A stretch of DNA of 64,000 nucleotides from Climacteris rufus. Lineage: Eukaryota > Chordata > Aves > Passeriformes > Climacteridae. The stretch lies in contig VZRZ01000586.1 in NCBI GenBank assembly GCA_013398175.1, positions 870,420 through 934,419 on the forward strand, given 5' to 3'. Made by a program: the position numbers and the translations under genes. Below, piece after piece: positions 37,931-52,861 of the stretch; position 1 is the first letter of the stretch, and every line of letters begins with the position of its first letter. The notes beneath the pieces were generated by a model. That model was not told the DNA's origin. It saw only the letters and a list, made by a program, of their open reading frames with translations, and did no database searches.

Positions 37931-40900
37931 TGATTGCAACATTGACCTCAGTAAGTGACTCAAAATCAAGTAATACCTTACTGGTCACTTTTCCTGCCTG
38001 CCCCAGAACAGATGCTCCACTCAAAACTAATTTCATTTGAAGAGTTGTATTGTATAAGCAGGAAATAATTCAAATTTCATTTAGCTAGAGAAGGCCAAGA
38101 AAATGAGTATCCATCCCTGTTGCTAGGATAGACAATTTGGGTATGGAAAAACATCTGAGTCATGCTCCAGTGATTTCTACAACTTTGGCGAAACTGAGTA
38201 AAATAGTAAGATAAAATAAAATAAATTAAAACAATATAAAATAAAGAAAAAGTAAAATAATAAAAATTAAACGCTGTGAAATCCAAAAGATAATCTTCTT
38301 TCCCTGTATTCCCAATATGTGTCCTGCTCACTTAGGACAACTCAGATTGGATTTGGGGCTGGAGGGTATCTCAGGAAGTTTCTAGAACAGCATTCTTCTC
38401 AAAGGAGGGATGGTTAATGAGTTGAATCGTATTACTCCAGCTTTTATCCCATTCAGTGTGACCTTTTTAGTCCAGTCATCCTGTCAGTATTTTGTTCACC
38501 TGGTTTCTACCAAAGCAATATGTCTTTGATAAAAAATGTAGTGTAGGAGAGGGATGAGAAAACAAGGAAGCAATATGTATCTTTCATGGCCTTGGGAATT
38601 TCTCTAATCACAAAACTTGATTTGGACTTGGAGAAAATTGTGAGAACTGATAGCATAATTTCTGTCTTTTGCTATATTTTCAAGTCATATTGGCACAAAT
38701 TGTCTGAAACAGCTCTAGAAATCTTTGATGCCTTCATCAGGTTTTGAGAAAGGAACATGTAACTCCTCTGCCTTTGGCTTTGCTCCATATGGGCTAGGAT
38801 CTGCCCTGATCTTTTTTTTTTTTTTTTGGGCAAACTGTGGGTGTGCACAGGGACAGAGAAGTTAGTGTCAGAGAAGCTAATGTCAAAATGCTTGTCAGTG
38901 ACAACCTGGAGTGCCTTTGGATTTCTGTGTTTCCAAGGTGGCTCATTTTAGATCGTAAAATTAGATTCACATAACATTCTGCCTATGGCACCAAACTGTG
39001 AGGAGAGGGCTTGCTCTTTGCTCATTGAATACCATTTTAGAATTCAAATAGTCTACAGGTGAAAGGAGAAAGTAATCAGAGGGCTGTCTGCAGAACTGAG
39101 ATTTTCAGTCCATTGTAGTGGATGTGTTTTAATGGAAGATTTGTAGCTAAATGCTTATCAAGATGTTTAACTTTGGGCATTGATATTTAAAATAAATCTT
39201 TCAGGCCTGGAGCTGTAACCAAACTGAGCTATATACAATATTATCTCTTTGCTGAAGTGTTTCAGCATGAAAAGGAATGGGTATATTTCTGTGGAAAGAA
39301 TGAGGCTGTAGTCCCGTCTTCTTGCAAAGAGAGGGAGAGTCATAGTGGAAAAGTTGCATTTAAGGAATTTCTATTATTCAGCTGACCATTTACAGCCATT
39401 TAATATGAATTTTCCGTGTGAAAATCTCAAAATTTTTGTTTAATAGTGATCTGGTTCATACAGACTATGCATATTTTTTTCAGAAGTTGTTAAAATATTC
39501 AGCAAGGAAAGTGTGCCTTGGCTTTGAAGCCTGAAGGACTTGTAAAAAAGGCTCTCCCTTTCTCTGTCTTACACATAATTTAAGATATATAAATATATAT
39601 TACATTGGTTTATGTATGCACTAGAGTTTATAAATGAGATAATTTTCATGCTAAGCATCATTAAATGTCGATGTGATCATAGTCCTCCAATGAATAAGCA
39701 AAAAACTCCCTAGATAACATTTATATTATTTATTCTAAACATAGGAGTCTTAGACAAAATGGTGCAACTGAATAAAGGATTTCAGATCTGCTACAATGTG
39801 CAACTCACACACAGTTTTGATGCCTTAGTTACCTGTTACTTGCTTTTCAACAGCCTTTGCTTGCTTTAATTCAGAGGAGTTAAAGCTCAACTATATGAAT
39901 GAATATATTTTAATTCTACTGTGATGAAAGTCATTGGCAAACAAGCTTTTCTTGTAACAATGTCTTCACTTTCAAGATCACTTTCGGTCTCAACTAATTT
40001 TTCAATTCTTTGAGGTCTTTCTATTTCACTAAGGATTTAGAAATGTTCAATAACTGCTTTGTTTTGGAAGAGTGCAACCTGAACATTTTATGTCTCTCCA
40101 TGAAGAAAAATGATTGGGAAAATGTTTTGAGATACTGATAACTTTCATTGCTAAAATGTCAAAATGCCTTAACATTCTTTTTCAGTAAAATGTTGCTTAT
40201 TGTTAATGCTAATATCTTCCACCATGTAACAGCCATCTCACTTGACCTCTTCTAGTAGAACTAGGCTCCTCTGACATCTAATTCAAAGAAGAGTTGGAAA
40301 CATTCCATTCCTGAAATGTCAAAATGGAATTTTTTATCCCAGTGGTTAGTACTTGCTTTCTAATTTCTAATTGCTCTTAATTTTTCAGAATGGACAAGGT
40401 CAACTCACTGAATTTTGTGCAGCATTTGTGTTTCCATGGCACTGTATTTTCAAAGGAAGGACTTTCCAGACAACGTTGCTCTGAGTGGCTCAGATGCAAC
40501 TCTCGTCTCTGGGCTGAAACATCTGTAACTATTTTTTGGAGTGCAGGTCAAGAAAATTTGATGTTCTTGGCTTTTTCAGTCTTGCCTGCTATCAGTAGAA
40601 TAGAGTACTTCTTGAAAGGGTGAGCTTAGTTAAGGAACAATTTTTATGTAACCACAAAATTTTTTTAGTCAATAATATATGGCTGAGTGATAAAGAAGAG
40701 GCATGTCTCAAAATTTACAAAAATTTTGATTTACTGTCAAATCTATGATAGGCATTAACAAAGCCTGATAGATTAAAAAAATGCTTGGTCATGGATGGAA
40801 GTAGAATTTCATTCAATTTAAAATGGAATAAAACTTAGTGTCTTACCGTTCCAAGTAATTTCTTCTATATGTATACAAACTGTGAAAAAGAATGCATTGC

Positions 40901-42936
40901 GCACTTTTGAAATTTGCTAGGAAAAAGGGTTTGAAAGACACATAAGATTATTTTCAGATGGACTTTCTCAAATTTAGTAGACTGAAAGGATTTTGATCTA
41001 CTTTAAGTAATGGATTAAATAAATTACAAAGAAAAGGTGGATATTTACAGACTGAAGAGGAATATATCTGTGTAAGTTATGCTGTGTAATTTAGAAACAT
41101 TGAATAAGTTTATTAAAATTCTTTGTAAGTAAGATTAAGAGCAATTAAAAATACGAATTGCATTTTGAGATATATAAAATACTTTATTTTGGCAGATATC
41201 TAGTTACACCTGCTATACTTAGAGCACTTTCCATTAGAATTCTCTGTTTTCTCATCACTTTCCTAAAGGCACAACCTTAGGGTTGAATACTTGATCCTAA
41301 AAGACGTTTTTTGAATATCAACCATTTTTTTGTAACTACCAGCTTTTCCCCCATTTCCCTTAGTGTGTAGAGTAGGATAAAACAGCAACAGTTTAGAGAA
41401 AGATTAACACTGTTTTCATGGCCCTAGTAAAAGAAAGGGAAAATGACATTAATTAATTAATCTTTCATTCTTTCTTCTCAGAGTTCTGCAGTGTTTTATC
41501 ATTCACCATTCTGGTATTTTATTGTTAGCATTGTATTCTGCAGCCTTTTAATATGCAATCTTCTTAAATTGTGATTACTAAAAATGGATAAGTACTACAG
41601 ATGATGATTTAGCAACATTAGGATTAACCAACCAACTCTTATTGTAACAATTGTGCAAAGAATCCATAAAAGGAAATCTTTTTAAAGTTGCATCACAGTA
41701 TAGGCCAACATGGGGCTTTTGATCTGATTGCATTGAAGAATCATTTCTTCTGTTTTTGTGTATGTTTTTGACTTTTCAATCGTAGTATCTTATCTTTTTC
41801 TTATTTGGTATATTTTTTACATTTCTCCCCTCAGATGAGATTTTCTGAATCCTAATATTGTCCAGTAAACTGCCTATCTATCTATGTTCTTTTATTACAT
41901 CTTTAAAAATGTTAATGAAAATGATGATTACTTTCAGCCATTTGGCCATGGAGACCTCAACATGGCCTCACTCAGACCATTATTTTGACAGGTTTCTTCT
42001 CTGTTCTTTGAAATCAAATCTGGCACCCTAGAAGATAGTAATTAATAATACTGGAATAGTGCTGGTTAGTTGTTTACAAATTCTAGAGTAAACTTTATTT
42101 GACCTTACTAATTGATTATACCTGGAAGAAAGATTTTTTTTTTTAAATTTTTTTTTTAAATCCACCTTTCTCCTTTTTTCTACTGTTCCTTCATGTAAAG
42201 TTCACTCAGGTCACACTAGGCATTAAATACATAACTTACTCTAGACATATCTATTGAATCTGATGTTTATTAATAGATATACAGCAGGAGCCAAGGTATC
42301 TTCTCTAGACACTTTCTCAACGAAGTATTATGTGAGATATAAATGTTTCTAAATTTCCTTCATAATCTTCCACTGATGTGTTTCTACTTTTTTCTCCTTA
42401 CAATTTTTGTTCTTTTTCTCTTGTAAACCTTTTGCTTTATATCTTTCTGATTTTATAAACATTTTCTGCTTACTGTTCTCTAATCATTACCCTGGCTCTG
42501 GGTTTATTTGCAATGTTTGCAACTACTCCGTTTTGATTTTTAGATTTTGTTCATATCACCATGGTGATTTTTTAAAATTCTTATTCTTTCTGTATTTGAA
42601 AAAAATGCCTTCTAGCTAATTTTTAATATAGATTCTCCAATAAGATACCATGTTTTACAGCCTGATTTCAATGAGGTCTTACCTATTGATCATCTGTATT
42701 TGCTCAGGTCAATGATCTTATTCCATTTTTTTGCAGCTTTTTTTTAAATTATGAACTTTATTCTTTACTGTCCTGCAAATTGCCTTCTGTCTTTAAATTG
42801 TTATCAAGGTCTTGCATGTCAGCTAGAACTGTATTTAAAGCAACTGTTCATATATCCTTCAAAAACTTTTCTTGTATTCTTCCATGGCCCATGTGAAGGT
42901 ACATATACTGTAGATGTAATAAAGTTTGCTGTGTGA
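37931..42936. other. Unannotated AT-rich stretch
   Basis: This holds an AAAAT/AAAATAA low-complexity patch at about 38200-38272 and a 16-base T run at 38812-38827. A frame of 77 codons at 40390-40623 follows a T-rich tract ending in CAG, but has no recognisable homology. No gene or interspersed repeat is identified. Confidence 0.5.
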
Positions 42937-43412
42937 AGGTCTGGCCTCCTCAACACAAATGCATCCTGGACATGCCAGAGAGAGGCCAGCAAGGGGCCAA
43001 AAAGATGATGAAGTGACTGGAGAATCTTTCCTATAAGGAAAGACTGAAAGGGTTGGGACAGTTCAATCTGAAGAAGAACAGGCTCAAGGCAGACCTCATC
43101 AATGTGTATAAACACATGAAGGGAGGGTTCAAAAAGGTGGAGTCAGGTTCTTTACAGTGATGGCCAGTATAAGGACAAGAGGCCAGAAGCACAGACTGAA
43201 ACACAGGAGATTCCCTCTGAAAATAAGGCAACACTTTTTTCCTGTTAGGGTGACTTGAACAGATTACTCAGGAAGGCTGTGAATTCTTCATCTGTGGAGA
43301 CATTCAAAAGCTATGTGGACACAGACCTGGCAAACTGGTTCTGAGTGACCCTGATTGAGCAGGGTAACTGGACCAGATGACCTCCAGACTTCCCTCCCAA
43401 TCTCAATCATTT
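42937..43412 (+). mobile_element. CR1 LINE 3' end, plus strand
   Basis: This is a 5'-truncated sense CR1 copy. It starts in the ORF2 C-terminal region, where a frame reads YKERLKGLGQFNLKKNRL and KADLINVYKHMKGG. The 3' UTR follows, with recognisable blocks 'ggacaagaggccagaagcac', 'gaaacacaggagattccctc', 'acacttttttcctgttaggg' and 'tggaccagatgacctccaga'. It ends at about 43412 without the terminal octamer repeats, so it is also slightly truncated or eroded at the 3' end. Confidence 0.93.
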
Positions 43413-46400
43413 TCAGTTTAAAAAGCTCTATTTTTAAAGCAGAATTTGAACAGTGGAAGCATTTCTTAAGATCATTCATAAGAATGAGGCTAAAACAAAA
43501 TAGTGAACACTTTTGCATTTACTGAGAATATTCAGTGTTGCACAGTAAATGGTCTCACATTTCTTAAGAAAAAATTAGAGTGTGGTAATGAAACTAAGGA
43601 ATGCATATAGTGCATCTGTACTAGAAAGGTAAACAAAGGTTTCATAGATGAAAAATTCTGGAATTTCTTTTTTTCTCAGCAATTGGCACAACTACATTAG
43701 AATTTTTTTTAACCTATATTTAATATGTAGCAGAATTTATATCAAAAGAAAAGCTTAACAGGGGGACACCAAAACCTTTAGATGACAGAAGAAAAGGAAA
43801 TATAAGGGAAAGAAAGGACAAGGCATAGAAAAGAAAGCCTTTGAGAGTAATTTCTTTGCACAATAACCATTAATGCATCTAGTAAATTTCCAAGGTCAAC
43901 AACAGAAGTTAGCACAAACATTTTCATAAAGGAGCTGGGCAAGAAGCTCCAGAGAGATAATGCTGTCATTTTTGCTAGGAATGACAAAGGACAGTTCAGG
44001 ATAGTTTCTCACATTTCATAGTCCTGGTCAAACCATATCCTTCTTTTGAACCCACCGCTGTATAAATGAGTCCTTTCCAACAGTAATAAAAATCAATACG
44101 ACGCCCATTAAATATGCAGAATGTAGAAGATTAATGAATTAATAGCCATAGTATTTTATACAGCAAAGAGAGCTGTCCTACATAGAGGCACAGCAATTTT
44201 GTGTGATGCATTTCATATCTCAAACAGATGGGGATAAATTCCATCTCTCTTTTTTCTCACATTACTGTGAGGCAGAAGGTTTTAGTATGGGTGTGCTGCC
44301 ACTGCCTACAGGCCTCTAAAGGTAGGTGATTCTCTTCATTCTGGAACCAGGACTTACTCATATTATTTTTTACTTGGTATATTTTTATGAATTATTGTAT
44401 TACAGTGTCATGTCAGAGCTAAAATGTAGTTACGGTTGGAGCACTCTTGTAAAATTCACATTCAAAGACAATCTTTCCCCAAAAGCTTATAGTCCAAACA
44501 GACCAGAAAAGGATGAAGCTCAAAGTTATACATCAGATGGAGCACAAACTGGGAACAGGATTTTCTGCTCTGGAGATGTCAAGATTTTTGTAGAGAATTT
44601 CTTACTTTTGGCCCGGAGAATAAACTCCTAGACTGTACTACTAAAGAGCTCAGAGTCAGAGATTTTGTAATTTTTAAAGACAATTTGCTCCAAGCACAAG
44701 TGTTATTGGCCAAAAATCTTTACTGGACTGAGCTCTAAAATATCTTAGGAATGGAGAAAAAAGATTGGAGGAGAAATAATTTAAATCAGAAAGGACTTAC
44801 ATGCAGTGGAGTGGGACATGAGCCACATTCAAAGTGAGTATATTCTTCACTGGATGTGTAGGTGTAACTCCCTCGTGTATATTAAAAATGATCACTTACA
44901 AAATGATTTTAGATATATTAATGGACTTACTTCCAATCTATTTCTGCTTGTCAGATGTGTCACCTCACATCCTTAGAGTACAAGAATGGCAACACTCTCT
45001 TTTCTCTTGATGAGTGAACTAAAACGGAAATCAAAGTTTTCCTATATGGGCTTTTCAAAGGAATTTTCCATTTTAACTGAAACAGGAATAGGAACTTTCT
45101 GATATTCAGAAATATCTGCTGAGCTAGAGACTATTCATAATCACAGATAAAAAACAAAGTTTCTGATAAGGTCAAAATCTGTAAGTTGTGCGTTAACTGA
45201 TGTCATTTTTTTGTGGGGGGAGGTTGGGTAATGAAAACTTTTTGTTTTGTTCAATTGTATGGCATCTTATACTAAGCAAAAATCCTTTCTCTCTTTGCTG
45301 TTCTGCCCTGTCATTACTTAACACTGTAATTAATTTTCCTGAAAGTCCAATTTATTTTTCTTCTACTTTCATTTCTAGTAAAACTATTAGAAAAATGAGG
45401 TTGCAGTCTGGAGTTATACCTAGTACTTCAACAGGTGTTGCATTAGTGAGTGAAAGATCTGTTCTTGCCTGACTCAAAGTAGTAACAAAACACCCAAGGA
45501 AAATGCCTGGTAGCCAAAGAGGTTTTTGTTATTTAACAACCATAACGTTGTTGCGTAACATCTCACTAGGCTACATTTTTTTAAAATTTTATGTTGCTAT
45601 TGTACTTTTCTTGGTATTTTGTTTAATGTATCATCTAATTGCTGATGTTAGACTTTACTTATGGACACTTGTGTTCACTTTATATATGCATACATGATGT
45701 GAGATATTCTTTGAAATAAATGGTTAACTCCTATGTCTCTAATGCATTTTATTGTGGTTGAGTAGTCATTGTTAACAGTAGTTAACAAACCTGTATATGA
45801 AAAGGTATTTCTGAACGTTTTGAAAATGTATGTATATTCTGCATGAAAGTGCTTCAAATCAGATTTTCTTATTAATATATATTTTTATTATATTGTTGAG
45901 TATTAATTAGAGTAACTGAGTGTAATCTTAAAGGTAATAACATGGCATGTGATTGATATAAATGATTTACAGCTACATAGGAAGAGATTGTACTCAAAAC
46001 CCCTAGATTTAGGCAAAACACAAGCACCCAGGAATAAGTGACCTTGTAAGTATCCCTATTTGCAAAATTGGTGCAAAGGAATTTTTGTTTGTTTACTATT
46101 TGAAATCATGGCTACTGACCTAAACTTTAGTAGACTGACACCTGACCTGATATACTAATATATACAGTTAATATTTGAATTTTGAACTGCTGTACTGTGG
46201 GGAGCTACTATGACAAGGTTTTCTTAGTTCAGAAGAGTGAGAGGACTATCCATAGTAAATAGGAAAACAGAATCCCTCCCTCCGCTTTATTTGTTCAAAA
46301 GGCAAAATAGTAACAAATCACATCAGAGCATGGAATGTGATGTTAATATAATATTTATTATTTAGTGAACTTTCAAAATGAATAAATAGTGCTCACTTTG

Positions 46401-46957
46401 AAATAGTACACTGTGATTTTGACAGAACAAGCTTGAAGAGATGAAAGGTTACAACTGAAAAGGACGAGGAGCTTCTGACTGTAACAGTTCAGAAATAGAA
46501 AAGTGACAACAAATGTAGGTTTTAGAATCAAGAATGAAATCTCTTTTCTGAGAAAAAAAATCCACAATGACAGAGCCATTTGTAAATTCTGAAAGGTTTC
46601 AGCCTACACAGAAGTCCCAATTCCCTGCACATATTGATGAGCACATACACATACACATTCACTCCACAGTTTCAATAATTTCACCTACGCTGTCTTTATG
46701 TGACTCAGAACTTCAACTTAAGATTTCATCTGTCTGGAAGGTTACTGACACAGAAAATACAAATAATGGAAAAAAATAAGTATGAATAAATAATTATATA
46801 AAATATTTGGAATTTATACGTTAAAGAAGATCTTTAGCATTCCAGATATCATATGAATCACACATTCAGTTAGATTAAGTTCTGTGTACATAACATATAC
46901 TCCTGGAGTTGGAGGCAACAACTGTAGTCATCATGAGGTTTGCTTGGATAAATACTT
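43413..46957. other. Unannotated AT-rich stretch
   Basis: About 3.5 kb with no recognised gene, RNA or interspersed repeat. A 101-codon open frame at 44326-44631 has no recognisable motif and is probably chance. Confidence 0.5.
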
Positions 46958-47100
46958 GGAATCACAGATGGGTCAGGTTGAAAGGGCCACAGCAAGTTAT
47001 CTTGTACAACCTTCCTGCTCAAGCAGGGCCATCCTAGAACACATTGTACACAATTGCATCTGCACAGTTCTTGTGTATGTCCAGAGAAAGTGATTCAGTC
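46958..47100 (-). mobile_element. CR1 LINE 3' UTR fragment, reverse strand
   Basis: A short CR1 remnant read on the minus strand. On the plus strand the blocks 'atgggtcaggttgaaagggc', 'acaaccttcctgctcaagca' and 'gggccatcctagaacacatt' are in the order expected for a complemented CR1 3' UTR. Only about 140 bases remain, a severe 5' truncation. Confidence 0.85.
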
Positions 47101-48354
47101 AGCTAGAAGCTCAATTATTACTTTTTTTCAAGATCTGTGCAGTATTTCTAGGAATAGGTTATTTGTTGTGAGGAATACATACAATTGCAAAATGTCTTCC
47201 CTTTAAAACACAATATGCTTAACAAACATGAGCAATTAGCATTTTGGACAATGTCTTATTTTACATATTAGAGCTTCCGTGAGAATATATGTATCAATTT
47301 AGAAATGGATTAGTTGTTCTTCTCCTGGACTTTAGAGAAAATAACTACCAGAGTCCAGCCATTTCACTTTTAAGTTTAAATGTCCCAGACCTTCAGAGGC
47401 TATGTATATTGAAGAATGGTTTTCTAAATAGAAACTAACTGAAAAGATTAATGACTAGTCTGTTTTATTCAAATCAGACCTGTTTAGTGGAGAAGAAAAG
47501 CAAATCAACTATTTTCTGGTCTTGCTAACTCCTAGTCAGACTGGTCCACCTTTTAAAGATATCATTAAACGAGAGTATGTGCAAGCAACCTGAATTGCCA
47601 ACTTTGCATTATTTGCAGATTATAGAAGGGTATACTAGACAATGTTTGTAAAGACTAAATTTTCTTGCATTACCATTAACATTAATCCAAAATATTTAAT
47701 TAACTATCTTTTCTCACAGTCTAATTTATTGGAAATGAACTTAAGGAATTTAAATCAATTATCGACTTATTTTTCAAAAATCTTACTTTTAGCTCACGGA
47801 AGAAACAACCACTGGCACATACTGGTGTTTCTATATATTGGTTATTTTAATAGTACACTATTGTAATTTTTAATGGACTAGGAATTAAGTAAATAAATAA
47901 AGTTAAACACTTTAAAGGAATTTATATCCACTAGAAAAGATTTGTTTTCATTACCTCTTTGATAGTATGATATGGAAATTACTCTGATGATCAGCTGGTC
48001 ATCACCATTCATATTTCATCACAATGTATGCATCTAAATAAACATGATTGTAACTTTATGCGTTTCCTAATTATCCCTTGTCATAAGTAGCAAAGCAATA
48101 CCTGTGATCATATACTGTCTGTAGTTGAGAATACTTAATATATTTTTTGTTGAGCAGCCAAGGGTCAAGACAAATAAGATTAATCTGGATACAGAAGGTT
48201 CCAAATGCTTTCAGATAGGATGTTCTGGCACTTTCTCAAGTGCAGAAACAAGAATCAAAAAATAGAAGTCAATGGACGAACTTTATGAAAAGGCTGTTCC
48301 TTAAGTCTCTAGATGGCATTCTGGAAAGCTGGAAGTCATTTAATACTTAATTTC
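47101..48354. other. Unannotated AT-rich stretch
   Basis: No gene or repeat recognised. The right edge runs into a poly-T tract next to the assembly gap. Confidence 0.55.
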
Positions 48355-48405
48355 TTTTTTTTTTTTTTTTTTTNNNNNNNNNNNNNNNNNNNNNNNNNNN
48401 TTTTT
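48355..48405. other. 27-N assembly gap inside a poly-T tract
   Basis: Nineteen T (48355-48373) are followed by 27 N (48374-48400) and then five T (48401-48405). The gap sits within a homopolymer, so the true T-tract length is unknown and adjacent sequence could be missing. Confidence 0.95.
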
Positions 48406-51400
48406 AATTATTTTAGTCTCCAAGTTAGGATTTGGCTGGTCTGAGAACAAAACAATCATCTGAACCATGAACTTTTGTTTGGTAGAAATGTAGAACCAGA
48501 AAATACAGCCATAATTTTGAAAGAAATGACCCTGGATTGACTCTAGTTTAAATTCACTGCCTACATGTGAATATACTGCCTCCAAGCTGCAGCAGCTTTT
48601 TTACTGGTGTACAGGAGAATCAAGTGTCCAGAGGTCCACTGACCTCTTCCAATTTATATTCTTTTTTCCTCCTCTAAAACAGCAAAGTGCGGTCTGTAAG
48701 TCACTTTTCAAAGATAAGCATGTGTGAATCTGACAGTATAATTTTGCCCTTAATAAACAGAATTTATAGTGTAAGCTGTTTCAGAAGCTGTGATAAACGA
48801 GATAATTGGACATTATTCCATATTGTAACACAGACGGCCAAAATTATACCATTTAAGACACTTAAGAGGATCTGTTTGACTTCTTAAAAATATACTTTTA
48901 TAATAATGAAATCCAAAGCTTATACTTTTCTTAACTGACAAAGGTATTTTGAGAAACCCATCAATTATAATTCTAAGTGTGCCTCTGTAAGCCAGTTTAT
49001 ATTGACAAGAATACTGAAATAGAATTCAAAGCTTAACTTGACTTGTAATGGTATTGAGAATTCTCACATAAAACATAACATTATTCTTTCATTACTGACA
49101 CTTTAATATGAAATGTATAGAAATCAATGTTCAATCGTAATACTCAATACATTGCATATATATTCTGTGATATACAGGGGAAAGTTATAAATGAAACATA
49201 AAATACTAATACAAACCTTTGCAGAGGCCTGTGAAATCTGATGTGTGCAGGTAGTGCAAGAAAATGTACATTTTAAAATAAAAGTACAAACCCCTCTGTA
49301 CTATAAGTCAAGATTAAGGAATACTCCCAGTTTAGCTATACTTCTACTTTCCTGGTATTTTAAAAGCCTGATGATCTAAGAGCACACACATTTACTTATC
49401 TTTCAAAGACATAATCACACTGTCATCCATTTCAGTACCACAAAAGATGGATAGCATAACATGGACTTAAAATGGGTTCATTAATTATCAAAAAGATAAG
49501 TGTTTCATCAGGTATATACAGCAGATAATATTTATCTTTTCTCATAGAGAAAAAAGATTAAAGTAATTCTTACACACATACTGGAAAAGAAAGAGGCTGT
49601 ACCACTGAAAGTTTCATAAAGTGACACTAGATAATACACTCTGCCACTAAAGACAACCTTACACAAACACAACCACAGATGCCTTCCATCACATTCAACT
49701 TTGGCAGTTAAATACCAGAATGAAACCATATATTCCAACTTTAACTATTTCATAAACTTCCTTTTGTTTCCTAGCAATTACACACAGAGGGACTGCTTTT
49801 CTAAAGTTAGTGTTTCTGCTGCAGTATTTGATAACTACTTGATAGATATAGAGTAAATAATTTCACTAACTGTATAACACAATGATACATGAAAACAAAT
49901 ACCAGGGCTGCAAGAGACTATGAAAGGAAATATCAAGTCCATCTAGGCATAATTAGTGACACTGTTATGTGAAGTAAAGAAATATTACTATAAATCTGTT
50001 GTAAAAGAAACTCTGATAAAATAAAGCAAACTTGGGGTATTCTGACATATTTAGCAAGGATCTGTTCTGAAACAAAACCAAGAAAACAAAAATTGCCTCA
50101 TGAGAAATAGCTAATTACAAATGTACTGTCATGAACTGAAAAATGCATATTAAATTTATAATTATATTTATTTTTAAAAACAGTATTTCATCTTAAGTCT
50201 TTCCTCTGAACAATGTTCCCAAAATTGAGACGCTGCAGGTACAATTACCAGTAAATGAGAAAAATACGTAAGAGAAATAATTTCTCAGCTATGATTCCCT
50301 AAAGACTATGTGTTATGTCTGTAAAGACATTATTTCACCAGTCATATTACCCTTAATTTTTACTGGAAATTTGTCTAGATATATTAAAAAAAACCCAAAA
50401 CAACAAAACAACCAAACCCCAAATCCTTCGTAGCATCAATTTTTTGTACAAGTAACATCCATTTTTATGTTTTTATTTTGTTATACATAAATGTTTTAAC
50501 ACTTGTACAGGTCACAACCTTTTTTTTAATTAGAAATTTGCAGCAAAAATAGAAACATTACTCTCAAAAACATCGCAAGCCTAAAACTCAAAACAATTCC
50601 TCTCTCCTGACTGCAACACCATGTCTGGAGTGAGGAAGAAAAAGCAGTGTTTAGAAATAATGCTGTTCACTACTTTCATATTTGGGCTCTATCAAAAAGC
50701 AGAGAAATCAGTGGAGGCTCTCATTAGCTTTACTGAACACTGCATCATATTCCTAATGTGAGTCAGTACATCAGTTTACTTGCAAGATGGCATGTAATTT
50801 ATTACACATCACAAAAGAGAATTGATGCCTAATTTTTTATAAGGTAAAACTGAAACTAAAAAGACAGTTGATTTACTTATTGCTTACAAATATATTGCCT
50901 TTTTGAATATTTGTTATGATCTGCCCCTACATGCTTACAGTTCTAACACTTGCAGAAATCACTTTAGTCAAGAAAACATTTCAAAAAATTTATTCACTTT
51001 GAAAAAGGTATTAAAATAAACCCCCACATTTTGTAGTTAGCAATGATTTGGTGATTAAGAGCAATATGATGCCCTATAAATTTAGCAAAATAATGCTTTA
51101 GGACATCACAGAAAATTACATTTCTAGCAAGTTATCTAAGGACATTAACTCAGGTGAAAATACAAGACATCAGAATACTGAAAGGAAAACTATTAAGAAC
51201 TTGTATCAATTTTGTGTGTTGCTCTATGTAGCAGCACTTTTATAATAGAATTACAGTTTGCTTTTCATCATCATTATTGATTCACCCAAATGCCTTACGG
51301 ACATCAATACAGAGATCTACCGAATCTTAATGGCAAAAATGTCAGGAATGGTATTGAAACTAACACAGGTCAGTGATTTTTAGCACCAGTGACTTCTTGA

Positions 51401-52861
51401 AAATGATGCCCTGACAGTTTGCATTTCCACAGCTTCAAAAGAATGTTTTAATGGCACAGAAACCCTTGCAATGTCCCTAACAGGTTAAGGAAAGGAAACA
51501 CAGCTTAGTTCAGGCCTATGCTTCCCAAAGCTGAAAAAGTATGTTTATTTCCAGTTAAAACAGCAAGGCCATCCTACCAAGTCTTTCAAGGGTTATATAA
51601 TAATAAATAGAAAACATCCAAAGAGAACAAGTTTATTTAAGTCTAAATGATAATGTCATTCCTACTAAAGGATTAAATAATTGAACCTATAATGAACTAA
51701 AAATGTTTAACTGTTTAACTCCTGAGAAACTCAAGAAAGGCTCAGTGTTTAAAATAAAGTCTATATACATTCCTTCAAATATCTGAAGTGCCCAGAATAA
51801 AGAGTGAAAAAGGTAAAAGCCTGATATTAACTAAACCTTGGCCACAAGATATTACTGAAATTTGAGCTGGTGATGAATATACTGGTCCAACCATGATGTG
51901 GAGAATATTTTAGCTGATTATTTTCATAATATTTTAATACTTGTGAATTTATTAAGAGTACGAATAACCATTTTTTGTTGTTTTTTTTTTTTTTTTTTAA
52001 CTAAGGTTACTATCAAATCAGATACAAAAACTGAAGTGGAGCTGTGAGATTGAAACATTATTATGTTTAAAATTACACAGCTCTCTTTTTTACCACATAC
52101 ATGCACACTATATTCAAACAATATAGCATTTCAATACTGTGAATATTAATGAATTTGACAGTGCTATTTTGGGAAAATACCAATGACATTCATACACACT
52201 AAACATATCTCTGCAGTCCAAACAGAAAAAAACCATAAAAAAATCAGAACTGGATTCAGCAAGCATATACTATGAAGAAGTTACGTCAGGGATTGCAGAA
52301 TGAATGACAGCTTATTTTCTGCAGCTAACTCAAGATTAGAATTGGCACCTACCCTTATGCTAATGAACACCTAATTAGAGACACCTCCTATTCAATAAAC
52401 TGCTCTCTCATCATCAGTTAGATTACCTGACAAGCCCTTTCACTCCAGTTCTGGCCCACCAAGAATCTTCATTCTTTTTCTTGTCTTCTTTTCTGCAAGA
52501 GATCTGATCCCGCTTAATCCCTGGAATAATGTAGCTCCTCTTGTGGAAGAGCTGGTTTCCCTCTTCCCCTTTTTACATCAAGCTAATGGAGCCAGTAGGT
52601 ATTCTATTGATCTTTCTCTATGTGGTTTCCTCAAGGATTTGACAGACTTCCTTATAGGTTAAACATCCAGGCTTTCTGAAGTGGCTATAAAGCTTTGGTT
52701 TTGATTTTTCAAACTTTTTTCTCAAACCCTTGCTCATCTATAATCTTTAAAAGCTCAGTTGATGCCATGCAGAGTACAGGCTTATTTCTTTGCTGAACTA
52801 ATCTAGACACTGTCTAGTGTTGAGTACAGTTGTCTGATTCAAATCTTCTGTTACAAAGCAG
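48406..52861. other. Unannotated AT-rich stretch
   Basis: About 4.5 kb with no recognised gene or interspersed repeat. It includes an 18-base T run at 51981-51998 and an A/C low-complexity patch at about 50386-50418. Confidence 0.5.

Noticed and set aside
40390..40623. 77-codon frame just after a T-rich tract ending in CAG
   Set aside because: The acceptor-like tract is good, but the translation is unrecognised and no convincing donor or partner exon was found.
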